Below, one piece after another: positions 16,462-24,214 of a stretch of 42,670 nucleotides of DNA. The stretch lies in IMG/VR virus record IMGVR_UViG_3300025154_000189, positions 1-42,670 of that record, one strand, 5' to 3'. The position numbers were made by a program, and so were the translations under genes. Positions within the stretch are counted from its first letter, which is position 1; each line of letters opens with the position of its first letter. This stretch comes from a virus. The notes under the pieces are model-generated. The model ran no database searches and had not been told where the DNA came from. It saw nothing but the letters and a program-made list of their open reading frames with translations.

Positions 16462-17009
16462 TGGCAATATCTTGGGTAGCTGGAGAACTTAATGAATTAC
16501 CGGTAAAATGGTTAACAGTTAAAGGTACCGCAAAAGTAAATCAAGAGAAAGAGTTTCTGACCGCTAAGTTTTTAATTAAACTAATACAGTCTAATGGTAT
16601 GGATGCATACTTCGATAATTTCGCATTAACCAAAAACCTGCTCAATGACAAAACCCTTGGGAACTCTATTATCTACCTGCCATTACTAGCTGGAACAACC
16701 GAATACCCGGTTTTTGGAGCCCTGGCTGACTGTCATATTGTGGCAGCACATATCGTTCCAAAAGCCGACATAACTGGTACTGACGAAAGCCCGATGCAAC
16801 TACTGCTTAGGAATGTTGACACTAACGAGGTTATCTGTACAAAAACTTTCATACTTGGGAATAATGCCACAGCTAACCAAGTAACCAGCTTTGGCCCTGT
16901 GAACGACACAAATAAAGAGCTTTATCCGGGTAACGGTGTTACTTTTGAGCAATCAGGAGGCTGTAGTATACCGGATATATTATTAATAATAGAATGGAAT
17001 CTATCTTAG
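16461..17009 (+). CDS. C-terminal half of the CBM-like domain plus beta domain
   Basis: 182 aa. Residues 1-55 (VKWLTVKGTAKV ... GMDAYFDNFALTKN) complete the sugar-binding beta-sandwich begun in the previous gene. Residues about 60-182 form a second beta domain (NSIIYLPLLAGTTEYPVFG ... LLIIEWNLS) of the kind seen in phage surface proteins. The ATG has its own site GGAGGG six bases upstream and overlaps the previous stop by one base, so re-initiation would work. Likely a receptor-contacting tail component. Confidence 0.62.
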   Translation: MAISWVAGELNELPVKWLTVKGTAKVNQEKEFLTAKFLIKLIQSNGMDAYFDNFALTKNLLNDKTLGNSIIYLPLLAGTTEYPVFGALADCHIVAAHIVPKADITGTDESPMQLLLRNVDTNEVICTKTFILGNNATANQVTSFGPVNDTNKELYPGNGVTFEQSGGCSIPDILLIIEWNLS

Positions 17010-17016
17010 GAGTTGA

Positions 17017-17124
17017 TGGCTTACGGCTACTGTAACGTTTGCGGGGCATGTAACGGATAAGCGTACAGGAGCGCCGCTTGCTGGTGTAATTGTAAACATT
17101 TCTGGAAATTACAACAATGCTAGT
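17017..17124 (+). pseudogene. Frameshifted 5' part of the following fibre gene
   Basis: ATG 17017 follows AGGAG (17009-17013), but its frame stops at TAA 17059-17061. From about 17024 to 17101 another frame reads TVTFAGHVTDKRTGAPLAG, then VIVNI; after a second shift near 17101 the original frame continues with SGNYNNASVYFN into the next entry. This piece matches the domain further on in the same gene (VTGIVTDSISGAPLPNV), so it is clearly coding. An extra base near 17022-17023 and a missing base near 17101 would explain everything. Confidence 0.7.
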
Positions 17125-18495
17125 GTGTATTTTAATACAGAAGTTACTACAGATAGTAATGGGTTTTATACTCATACTCAAGATATGCCAAGTTACACGA
17201 ATGGATTAACGCTAAACTCAGTGTGGTTCAAGGGATCTAACTTAGTCTTAGCAAACTTCTATCCACTAACAGGCAGTGCCTACGTACCTCCAAGCTACAC
17301 ATACATCCTTGATGTAGAACTAATTAGCAATGTAGCTGTTACAGGTATAGTAACAGATAGCATTTCCGGTGCTCCTCTACCGAATGTGAATATAGATGTC
17401 GTTATCGGAGCCTACAATTCCAGTAATGTAAAAGTTCAGGAAATAACCGTAACTACAATCACAGATGTTAATGGGGTTTACGCCGGAATTTTACCTGTTA
17501 CTGACTTTTTCACCATACCGTTGTCAACAAGTACAACTTATCTAAAAGTAATATCTTTAAGATTCTATTCGAGCTTCACGCAGGAATATTTGCTGCCCCT
17601 CACTGATATGTTGGTATCTTTCACCTATAGTTCTGTGTGGGTAGAATATCGTTATTCGGGTTTTTATAGTAACGTCTCTCGAAACGTCTCATTAGTGTCC
17701 ATGACTCACACCCTTACTATGGATGTTTGCGGAGTTGGTACAACGACTCCTGCTGTAGGCACTCATCAGTACATAGAAGGACAAGTTATAAATATTTTAG
17801 CTGTGCCAGGCTATGGTTACGCTTTTGATTCTTGGGATGGTAATGTAGCTCAACCTAATAGCGCAAGTACTACGGTAACTATTGGTAGTGCTGATATAAC
17901 AATTACTGCAGTATTTGTGCTTGTCTGTAGCTTAACTATACAAATCAGTGGTAACGGTACGACTACGCCTAATAGTGGAATTTACAGTTACGGTATTGGC
18001 CAACTAATAAACTTATTAGCACTTCCAGACGAAGGTTGGAAATTTCTACAGTGGCAAGGTGCTGTAGAAGATCCAAATAGTTCGACCACGACCATATTTA
18101 TGAATGCGGATAGAGTAGTAACAGCAGTTTTTCAGCTATCTCCAAGTCCACCACAATTATTAACAACTGAAATGCGTAGCGCAAACCCGCTGATTAAGTT
18201 TCTTATTGTAAAAGTAGCTAATGTACCTTACACAGGTCCAAAGTTACACTACCGGGTAGAGGTTTTTGCGGACAGCGAAATGACCGAGTTGCTTGATGAC
18301 AGGACCAGCAATATTGTAGATAGTAGTCACCCGGCATTCCAATACAGTTTCAATGGGTTTACGTGGTTTGATATTGCGCCGACAGGAATTGACCCTACCC
18401 AGTACGGAAATTTTGATATGTATATCCGGGCCATGGTGCATGTAGGCCCGCGGCTACATGCTTATATAAGATGCAGCGTTGGTACAGATAATTAG
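17125..18495 (+). CDS. Receptor-binding/fibre protein with Ig-like and InlB-type repeats
   Basis: 456 aa in the open frame; the true N-terminus probably lies at 17017 (see previous entry), since GTG 17125 has no ribosome site. Domain order: two carboxypeptidase-regulatory-like beta domains (the second starts at VTGIVTDSISGAPLP), a beta linker, two tandem divergent InlB B-repeats (LTMDVCGVGTTTPAVG ... FDSWDGNV and LTIQISGNGTTTPNSG ... FLQWQGAV), and a C-terminal module of about 115 aa that recurs in the next gene. This is the build of an adhesin. It should act at the tail tip. Confidence 0.78.
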   Translation: MYFNTEVTTDSNGFYTHTQDMPSYTNGLTLNSVWFKGSNLVLANFYPLTGSAYVPPSYTYILDVELISNVAVTGIVTDSISGAPLPNVNIDVVIGAYNSSNVKVQEITVTTITDVNGVYAGILPVTDFFTIPLSTSTTYLKVISLRFYSSFTQEYLLPLTDMLVSFTYSSVWVEYRYSGFYSNVSRNVSLVSMTHTLTMDVCGVGTTTPAVGTHQYIEGQVINILAVPGYGYAFDSWDGNVAQPNSASTTVTIGSADITITAVFVLVCSLTIQISGNGTTTPNSGIYSYGIGQLINLLALPDEGWKFLQWQGAVEDPNSSTTTIFMNADRVVTAVFQLSPSPPQLLTTEMRSANPLIKFLIVKVANVPYTGPKLHYRVEVFADSEMTELLDDRTSNIVDSSHPAFQYSFNGFTWFDIAPTGIDPTQYGNFDMYIRAMVHVGPRLHAYIRCSVGTDN

Positions 18496-18514
18496 GTAGA
18501 GAGTTGGTGACGTT

Positions 18515-19735
18515 TTGGCGGGAGGTAATTTCGGCGGTGGTACTGGTATGGAACTAGACCCGTACCTAGTAGAGGATGCAGATGACTTAAACGCGGTAAG
18601 GAATGACCTGGCTGCTTCTTATAAACAAACTGCAGATATAGATCTATCAGGGTATGCTAACTGGGAACCTATAGGAAATATAAGCGACTTGGATTACGAT
18701 CCATGGGTTATATTCGCGCCATTTACAGGTAGCTACGATGGTAGCGGTTACACTGTTAACAACTTACAAAGAGTAGACCCTAGAGAACCTACAAGTACTG
18801 TTTTCGATGAGTGTAGTGGTCTGTTCGGATTTTACAATGGAGCTACTTTTTCAAACATAGGTATTTTAAATGCAGATGTAACCGCTTATACTAATGGTGG
18901 AACCCTTGCAGGGGGCGGTCCCGGTGGAATATTTAACAAATGTTATGCAACAGGAACTGTTAATGACAAGGATTTAAGTGGAAATTATTTCTTTGGTGGA
19001 CTAGTAGGAAGTCCATCCGGCGGCGAATTCAATAATTGTTACGCTATCGTTAATGTAAAGGGTGCGCGTGTCGGTGGGTTAGTAGGGTTCTGGAGAAATA
19101 CTGATTTTACTAATTGTTTTTCGGCTGGTTCTGTTACTCAAACTGGCGACTACCCAGCATATAAAGGCGGTTTGATAGGTGAAGTAGATACCGTAGGCAC
19201 GCTAACAGCTTGCTATTACGACTCAGAAACATCTGGTCAAAACGATACAGGTAAAGGTATACCTAAAACTACCACACAAATGCGACAACAGGCAACATTT
19301 AGTGGATGGGACTTTACTGACACATGGAATATAGACGAAGGAATCTCATATCCATATTTAATATTTGCACCGGATATAGCTTTAACATCTCCAGTACTGT
19401 TAGTGACAGATATTAGAAGTGCAAATCCTACAATTAAATTTAAGATCAATAAACAGGAAAACATACCTTACCTTGGTCCAAAGCTGCATTGCCGTGTTGA
19501 AGCGTTTGCAGATGAAGCGATGACTGTCTTGTTAGATGATAGGATAAGCAATATTGTAGATAGTGCGCACCCAGTATTCGAGTATAGCTTTAATGACGCT
19601 ATGTGGTTCGATGTAGCACCTACTGGGATAGATCCCACACAGTATGGTAACTTTGATATGTACGTACGGGCTATAGCATACGTAGGGCCAAGACAGCAAG
19701 CTTATATCAGGTGTAGTATAGGTATAGATAGTTAA
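18515..19735 (+). CDS. GLUG-repeat beta-helix tail spike/adhesin
   Basis: 406 aa, start TTG 18515 with GGTGA upstream. Residues about 1-290 have GLUG-type repeats (SGLFGFYNGATFSNIGIL, NYFFGGLVGSPSGGEF, ARVGGLVGFWRNTDFTNC, YKGGLIGEV), which form a right-handed beta-helix. Residues about 290-406 are a C-terminal module homologous to that of the previous gene (SNIVDS then APTGIDPTQYGNFDMY in both). Two adjacent genes sharing an attachment-type module suggest alternative or paired receptor-binding proteins. Confidence 0.8.
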   Translation: MAGGNFGGGTGMELDPYLVEDADDLNAVRNDLAASYKQTADIDLSGYANWEPIGNISDLDYDPWVIFAPFTGSYDGSGYTVNNLQRVDPREPTSTVFDECSGLFGFYNGATFSNIGILNADVTAYTNGGTLAGGGPGGIFNKCYATGTVNDKDLSGNYFFGGLVGSPSGGEFNNCYAIVNVKGARVGGLVGFWRNTDFTNCFSAGSVTQTGDYPAYKGGLIGEVDTVGTLTACYYDSETSGQNDTGKGIPKTTTQMRQQATFSGWDFTDTWNIDEGISYPYLIFAPDIALTSPVLLVTDIRSANPTIKFKINKQENIPYLGPKLHCRVEAFADEAMTVLLDDRISNIVDSAHPVFEYSFNDAMWFDVAPTGIDPTQYGNFDMYVRAIAYVGPRQQAYIRCSIGIDS

Positions 19736-19762
19736 TTACTCTGTTACCGAGGGGTGAGGTGA

Positions 19763-19963
19763 ATGGAAGCTGAAGCACTTAAGTTAGCGTCGAGTCAGGG
19801 ATTTTTTGCATTTTTATTTGTCTGTCTACTGTTCTATGTGCTAAAAGAAAATGCAAAACGCGAGGCGCAGTATCAAAGCACTATTAATACGCTCGCTAAA
19901 AAACTTGATATTGTAGATGATATCAAGTTTTTTAGCGAAGAAATAAAATCTCATGTAGTGTAG
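19763..19963 (+). CDS. BhlA/UviB-type holin-like protein
   Basis: 66 aa. An N-terminal amphipathic stretch (EAEALKLASSQG) is followed by one transmembrane helix (FFAFLFVCLLFYVL, about residues 14-27) and a charged KENAKREAQYQ tail. This is the BhlA/UviB pattern of bacteriocin and phage holins in Bacillota. It lies in front of a second holin and upstream of the endolysin. The ribosome site is GGGGTGAGGTG. Confidence 0.85.
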   Translation: MEAEALKLASSQGFFAFLFVCLLFYVLKENAKREAQYQSTINTLAKKLDIVDDIKFFSEEIKSHVV

Positions 19964-19976
19964 GAGGTGAATACAA

Positions 19977-20165
19977 ATGTGGAACTTTAAAGGTAAACTT
20001 AAAAGCGCTTCTTTCTGGGTAGCTTTAATAGGAGCAGCTAAACTAGCTACTGATGCATTAGGCTTTGCAGTTATCTCAGACGCTCAGGTCAATACGATAG
20101 CTAACGGTATCGCCGCTATCGTTACTTGTCTTGGCGTTGTTTACGATCACGGTGCTACCTCTTAA
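19977..20165 (+). CDS. Phage holin
   Basis: 62 aa with two likely membrane helices (ASFWVALIGAAKLATDALGF and VNTIANGIAAIVTCLGVVY) and a short C-terminal YDHGATS. The KSASFWVALIGA opening and the VVYDHG ending are characteristic of small Gram-positive phage holins (phi LC3-like group). It would form the lesion that lets the amidase reach the wall. The ribosome site AGGAGGTGA is perfect. With the BhlA-like gene upstream it may act as a holin pair. Confidence 0.85.
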   Translation: MWNFKGKLKSASFWVALIGAAKLATDALGFAVISDAQVNTIANGIAAIVTCLGVVYDHGATS

Positions 20166-20188
20166 TATGAGGTGGGAGGAGGAACAAA

Positions 20189-21487
20189 ATGAATGCTACA
20201 ATAACTAGAAAGCCGCTACTTGCTGCAGGTGTGTATGAGCAGCCTTGGCAAGATAGACTTAAGAGTGATACGGTGGTTGCAGTTAAAGGTACGATATTTG
20301 CAGACGCGGCGGGCACTCTATATGTTGATGCTTCTGATGATGGTGGAATAACTGCATCGGAGCTCACAAATGTAAGTGTGAATGTACGTACTACTGCTGA
20401 GTTAAATTGGTTAAAGCTAACTAAACGCTGGTACCGCTTCCGGTATGTCAATAGTGAAACTGCTCAAGATGAGTTTATACTAGTCCAAGAGATTACTAAA
20501 ACCAGTGGTATCAAGATTACTAATACAGCGGGTGACGAGGATGTATCTATTGTAGCTAACTTAGGAGACGAAGAAACATTCGTCAACGCTTTAGCTACTG
20601 TTGGATTTATGCTACAGCACGACGCGGCTACAGGTAACTACAAAAGGTTTACTGGAAAAGTAGTACCTATCGATACCGCTGGCAATGAAATATTCACTGA
20701 TAACAACCCGGCGTCTATCAAATTAACGGGTAGTAGAACTGCTGTAATAGCGCACAGGGCCGCTATTACAGCAGTAGATAAGGTACCTACCGTAACAATA
20801 ACAGCTACAAATTCAGATGTAGGAGGCTCTTTAACGGCCGTTAACCATGGCGTAGCGGTCGCTCCTGGGAACGCCTATGGTTCTTGCGGCATTTCAAATA
20901 TAGTTGTAGTTACGCCGGCTGCCGGGGAAAGTATTGACATATTCATTCCGCAAGCTGTTGGGGCTGCGTATTATGACGTTCTCGTTTCTCCATCTACAAC
21001 GGCGCCTTTTTGGGTTGGGCGTATTACAGAAGAGCAACGAGCAGCAGGGTGTACAATAACGGCTATAGGCGTAGTTGAGACAGGGGGCCAAGCTGATTCT
21101 GTAAATGTAAAAGTTGTTGGCGCTGGTACTGGAACAGCTGTTGCTACTTCAGCTATTTACGCCGCTAATAACGCATATGTTTTTGGCGCCATAGAAACTA
21201 TTTCATGTGTAGGTAAAACTAAAGCCTATATCTATACAAGGGTTGCTATTGACAACTTAGGCGCGGCTCCCTCAGTAGGCATCGTGCCATTCTTTCGGAA
21301 GAACGATACATCAATAAACTGGTATGCTACAGACGTTAATTTGTTGTCGGTTTTAGGTGGGTTAGGGGGTCAGCCCCTTTCGCAAGTGGTTGTTGTAGAT
21401 ATTAATGCTGTAAAAGAATTAGTAGTTCTTGTAGATGTGCTAGCAGGTAACGGAACCACAGTAGATATAGATGTGGAACTTTACTAG
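20189..21487 (+). CDS. Structural appendage-type protein, unknown family
   Basis: 432 aa, beta-rich, Ala/Val/Thr-rich, without cysteine clusters or catalytic motifs. The N-terminal part (TLYVDASDDGGITASELTNV ... RWYRFRYVNSETAQDEF) resembles domains found in phage tail or head-fibre proteins. Later parts are repeated beta strands (VSPSTTAPFWVGRI, VKVVGAGTG). The ribosome site GGAGGAGG is strong. Lying after the holins instead of in the fibre block, it may be a separately regulated appendage. No specific function can be assigned. Confidence 0.65.
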   Translation: MNATITRKPLLAAGVYEQPWQDRLKSDTVVAVKGTIFADAAGTLYVDASDDGGITASELTNVSVNVRTTAELNWLKLTKRWYRFRYVNSETAQDEFILVQEITKTSGIKITNTAGDEDVSIVANLGDEETFVNALATVGFMLQHDAATGNYKRFTGKVVPIDTAGNEIFTDNNPASIKLTGSRTAVIAHRAAITAVDKVPTVTITATNSDVGGSLTAVNHGVAVAPGNAYGSCGISNIVVVTPAAGESIDIFIPQAVGAAYYDVLVSPSTTAPFWVGRITEEQRAAGCTITAIGVVETGGQADSVNVKVVGAGTGTAVATSAIYAANNAYVFGAIETISCVGKTKAYIYTRVAIDNLGAAPSVGIVPFFRKNDTSINWYATDVNLLSVLGGLGGQPLSQVVVVDINAVKELVVLVDVLAGNGTTVDIDVELY

Positions 21488-21498
21488 GAGGTGCTAAC

Positions 21499-22224
21499 AT
21501 GAAAATTACTGTAGTACAGCCGATAGCAAAAGGAATAGAAGGCATACACGCTGATGAGCTAGTTGCCGAATACCGTTTTGATGAGCTAACAGGAGACGTA
21601 TTGTTAGATTACTCAGGCAATGGCAATCATGGAGCGTTTGGTCTAGGTAACGCTAGGCCTGAAAGAACATCTACCGGCATAACATTTTTTGACGATTATA
21701 TAACGTTACCTAATGCAGTAAGGGACGCTTTATCTGTTAGTAAAGAGTTCACTGTTATTACAGCTGGACTTGTAGGTAAAAGCGGTGGCTCTGTTTTGGG
21801 TTCTGCAATAAGCGCTACGGACAGATTTATACTTAATGCTTCACCAGGCATGGTTACTAGTTTAAGCCCATACTTAAAAAATATGCGTGGGTGTTTAAAT
21901 ACAGGCACGACTACTGTTACGCAATTTGCAAAAGCTTCTGGTTCTTTTGACGTATACTCTACGAGTATTTTTACGTACTGCTATAATCCTACTTTTCTAA
22001 AGGGCAAAATGATTATAGGCAATGAATTGTATGGCAATGTATCAGCTGCAAATCCTTCCAATATTATAGGTTGTCGAATCGGCGCTCAGACCAGCGGCGC
22101 GCCGTTCTTAGTAGGTACTCTTTACTATATGCTGATTTACTCAAAATTTTTAAATAACAGTTTAATACGTAAGCAGCATAGAGTTATTAAAAAAATACTG
22201 AAACACAGAGGAGTTGTTATATAA
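21499..22224 (+). CDS. LamG/concanavalin-like lectin domain protein
   Basis: 241 aa. The sequence LVAEYRFDELTGDVLLDYSGNGNHGAF is the hallmark opening of LamG/ConA-like jelly-roll domains, and DYITLPNAVRDALSVSKEFTVI continues it. The C-terminus (NNSLIRKQHRVIKKIL) also resembles the conserved end of such phage proteins. It probably binds sugars on the host surface or is a minor structural component. The ribosome site is TAGGAGGTG. It overlaps the next gene's start by one base. Confidence 0.75.
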   Translation: MKITVVQPIAKGIEGIHADELVAEYRFDELTGDVLLDYSGNGNHGAFGLGNARPERTSTGITFFDDYITLPNAVRDALSVSKEFTVITAGLVGKSGGSVLGSAISATDRFILNASPGMVTSLSPYLKNMRGCLNTGTTTVTQFAKASGSFDVYSTSIFTYCYNPTFLKGKMIIGNELYGNVSAANPSNIIGCRIGAQTSGAPFLVGTLYYMLIYSKFLNNSLIRKQHRVIKKILKHRGVVI

Positions 22225-22454
22225 TGGCATTCTATATTGTTTGGCCAAGTTTGGAAAGCTTTGAAAGTACCGAGTTGCCGCTACCCAGCGGCCAGTCACT
22301 TGGAGAGCCAAGAGTAGATGTAAATGGCAGAAGGTTGGTACGCTACAATTGGGACCAACTTACCCAGGAAGACGTGGACTATTTCTTGAGCATGGAAGGT
22401 GTGACAGTAAGCGCATACCTGCCTGACCCTTGGGATGAGTACGCAGAAGAATAG
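22224..22454 (+). CDS. Small hypothetical protein of the appendage block
   Basis: 76 aa, ATG overlapping the preceding TAA (TAATG), with GGAG upstream. It is acidic, with a PSGQSLGEPRVDVNGRRLVRYNWDQL centre and a terminal LPDPWDEYAEE. I do not recognise a family. Coupled translation with the lectin gene suggests a partner or chaperone of that protein. A short terminator-like hairpin follows (22458-22477). Confidence 0.65.
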   Translation: MAFYIVWPSLESFESTELPLPSGQSLGEPRVDVNGRRLVRYNWDQLTQEDVDYFLSMEGVTVSAYLPDPWDEYAEE

Positions 22455-22457
22455 CCG

Positions 22458-22478
22458 ACTAACGAAGGTGCGTTAGTT
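22458..22478 (+). terminator. Short hairpin after the appendage block
   Basis: ACTAACG (22458-22464) pairs perfectly with CGTTAGT (22471-22477), with loop AAGGTG and a short T-run after it. It is a 7-bp stem and so only a weak terminator candidate, placed between the structural block and the recombinase gene. Confidence 0.4.
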
Positions 22479-22511
22479 TAACAAAAGTTTCAAAATTTAA
22501 GTATTTTGTTA
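22479..22511 (+). repeat. Inverted arms directly upstream of the recombinase gene
   Basis: TAACAAAA (22479-22486) and TTTTGTTA (22504-22511) are perfect inverted arms around a 17-bp centre, and the centre holds a second inverted pair, CAAAAT and ATTTTG. Such arm-spacer-arm layouts are used by tyrosine recombinases, so this may be a core site; it could also be a simple hairpin next to the ribosome site. Confidence 0.4.
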
Positions 22512-22522
22512 GGAGTGTTTAC

Positions 22523-23359
22523 ATGAATCTTAGTTATGCTTGGAGACTTTATGAGTCTGATAAGAGGCTAGCGCGGTATGCAGATACAACATTAGACGCG
22601 TATCGTCTTCAAGCTAAGCTCCTAATGCAGCATGTAGGTGACATTAAATTAGATGCATTAGACTTACCTACAATTAAAGATTATTTAATTAGCCTGAGTC
22701 ATCTAACACCTATGTCTCTAACACACCGTATTAAGTTTCTTCGTTCAATGCTTAGATGGGCTTCTGATGAAGGGTACATACAAAAGAATCCTATCGCTAA
22801 GCTTAAAGACCCTAAGCTAGGCAAACGTCTACCTAAAGCACTTGATATTGAGTCTATTGAGATACTAAGGGATAGCTGTAAAACATCTTTTGAGAGATCT
22901 TTGATTGAATTTTTGCACTCTACTGGGTGTAGATTAGATGAAGTGTACAACTTAAACAGAACATCATTAAACATGACTAATCTGTCTATTGTAGTAATAG
23001 GTAAAGGAGACAGAGAGCGTGAAGTATACTTCTCTATAATATGTAGATTATGGTTAAACAGATACTTAGCAAGTAGAAAAGATAATGACACAGCGCTATT
23101 CGTAACAGAACGGATGCCTCATAGAATGTCTAAAGCGCAATTAAGATTCATAGTTAAGAAAATAGCCGATAGGACCGATATAAGTGTTTCAGTATATCCA
23201 CACAGGTTTAGACACAGTTACGCTACACATTTGTTGGATAAAGGGTGTCCTTTAGAAGCAATTAGTGATTTCTTAGGACATGCTAGAATAAGCACAACAA
23301 AGATTTACGCACAGTTATCTAGCGCTAGAAGAAGCGAAATATACAAAAGGTACTTCTAA
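22523..23359 (+). CDS. Tyrosine recombinase/integrase (Xer-like)
   Basis: 278 aa. The N-terminal SAM-like arm-binding domain covers about residues 1-85, and the catalytic domain about 105-278. All catalytic residues are visible: R137 (TGCR), the GKGDRE beta-hairpin lysine, H227 and R230 (HRFRHSYATHLL), H253 (FLGH) and the nucleophile Y262 (TTKIYAQL). It is short and Xer-like without a long N-terminal extension. It sits between late genes and endolysin, unlike most temperate phages. It may integrate, resolve multimers or rearrange nearby fibre genes. Confidence 0.92.
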   Translation: MNLSYAWRLYESDKRLARYADTTLDAYRLQAKLLMQHVGDIKLDALDLPTIKDYLISLSHLTPMSLTHRIKFLRSMLRWASDEGYIQKNPIAKLKDPKLGKRLPKALDIESIEILRDSCKTSFERSLIEFLHSTGCRLDEVYNLNRTSLNMTNLSIVVIGKGDREREVYFSIICRLWLNRYLASRKDNDTALFVTERMPHRMSKAQLRFIVKKIADRTDISVSVYPHRFRHSYATHLLDKGCPLEAISDFLGHARISTTKIYAQLSSARRSEIYKRYF

Positions 23360-23372
23360 GGAGTGTTACAAT

Positions 23373-24161
23373 GTGAGCATAAAAGCTTACATCGACCTTG
23401 GTCACGATGAAGGCAGTGACACTGGGGCGGTGTGTGGTAGTTTTATAGAACGTAACATGATTAAAGTTTACGCAGCGCAATTAGTTAGACACCTTGTAGC
23501 TGCTGGTTGGGACGTAAAAGTAAAACCACCAGGCTTAGGCATTAACGCAAGCGCCGCGGTGTGTAATGCATTTAACCCTGACATTATGTTCAGTTGTCAT
23601 ATCAATGCAGGAGGCGGAGACCGCGGCGAAGTTATACACAGTATACGTGCAGGCTCTAAACAGCTTGCTAATGTAATTGGCAGTGGTCTAAGCAGTGCCG
23701 GTCAGACTAAAGTAAATACGTACTTAAAACTTAATACAAACGGCACGGACTACTTTGGTATGTTACGTCAGACAAAATGCGCCGCCGTGATAATTGAGCC
23801 ATTCTTTTTAGATAATATTGTAGATCGTCAAATCGGCAACACGGATGGTGAGCTACAACACATTGGTAAGTGCATCGCCTTTGCGTTACTAAAGCACTAT
23901 GGCGGTCTACAAATTAAGGAGGAAACAGAAATGGTTAGGTATCGTACACTTAATGAAATACCGAATGAAAGTGGTTTTAGAGATGTTGTAGATAAACTTA
24001 TGAATGCTAAAATAATTACTGGCGACGGCAGTGACACTACAGGTAATACTGACGTTATTGATTTGTCACATGATCAGGTTAGGACATTAGTGTTTACTTA
24101 CCGCGGCGGCGCGTTTGATAAGAAACTACAAGTTGTAGGTCTTGCTCCGGCGGTTAAGTAG
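23373..24161 (+). CDS. Endolysin: N-acetylmuramoyl-L-alanine amidase (Amidase_3)
   Basis: 262 aa, start GTG 23373 after AAGGAG. It cuts the amide bond between MurNAc and L-Ala. Residues 1-175 form the zinc amidase domain with H11 (DLGH), E26 (IERNM), H76 (SCHIN) and catalytic E142 (IIEPFF). From about 187 a separate wall-binding domain follows (YRTLNEIPNESGFRDVVDKL), as in many Bacillota lysins. Within the gene there is a perfect ribosome site and in-frame ATG at the domain border (next entry). No signal peptide is seen, so export depends on the holins. Confidence 0.93.
   Translation: MSIKAYIDLGHDEGSDTGAVCGSFIERNMIKVYAAQLVRHLVAAGWDVKVKPPGLGINASAAVCNAFNPDIMFSCHINAGGGDRGEVIHSIRAGSKQLANVIGSGLSSAGQTKVNTYLKLNTNGTDYFGMLRQTKCAAVIIEPFFLDNIVDRQIGNTDGELQHIGKCIAFALLKHYGGLQIKEETEMVRYRTLNEIPNESGFRDVVDKLMNAKIITGDGSDTTGNTDVIDLSHDQVRTLVFTYRGGAFDKKLQVVGLAPAVK
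23916..24161 (+). CDS. Internal start: separate C-terminal wall-binding domain of the lysin
   Basis: AAGGAGG (23916-23922) stands eight bases before an in-frame ATG at 23931, which would yield the last 76 residues of the endolysin alone. The codons around it also encode IKEETEMVRY at the domain linker. Several clostridial and enterococcal lysins are known to make such a second product, which assembles with the full-length enzyme. Here the internal ribosome site is as strong as any in the window, so dual translation is likely. The interval includes the ribosome site; coding starts at 23931. Confidence 0.65.
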   Translation, partial: KEETEMVRYRTLNEIPNESGFRDVVDKLMNAKIITGDGSDTTGNTDVIDLSHDQVRTLVFTYRGGAFDKKLQVVGLAPAVK

Positions 24162-24177
24162 AAACTACAATCCTCTT

Positions 24178-24209
24178 AGAACCTATGTTCTTATATGGAC
24201 ATAGGTTCT
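24178..24209 (+). terminator. Terminator-like hairpin after the late operon
   Basis: AGAACCTATGT (24178-24188) pairs with ACATAGGTTCT (24199-24209), an 11-bp perfect stem with a 10-base loop. The following sequence is AT-rich but has no pure T-run. Position 17 bases after the endolysin stop supports termination of the late transcript. Confidence 0.65.
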
Positions 24210-24214
24210 ATATA

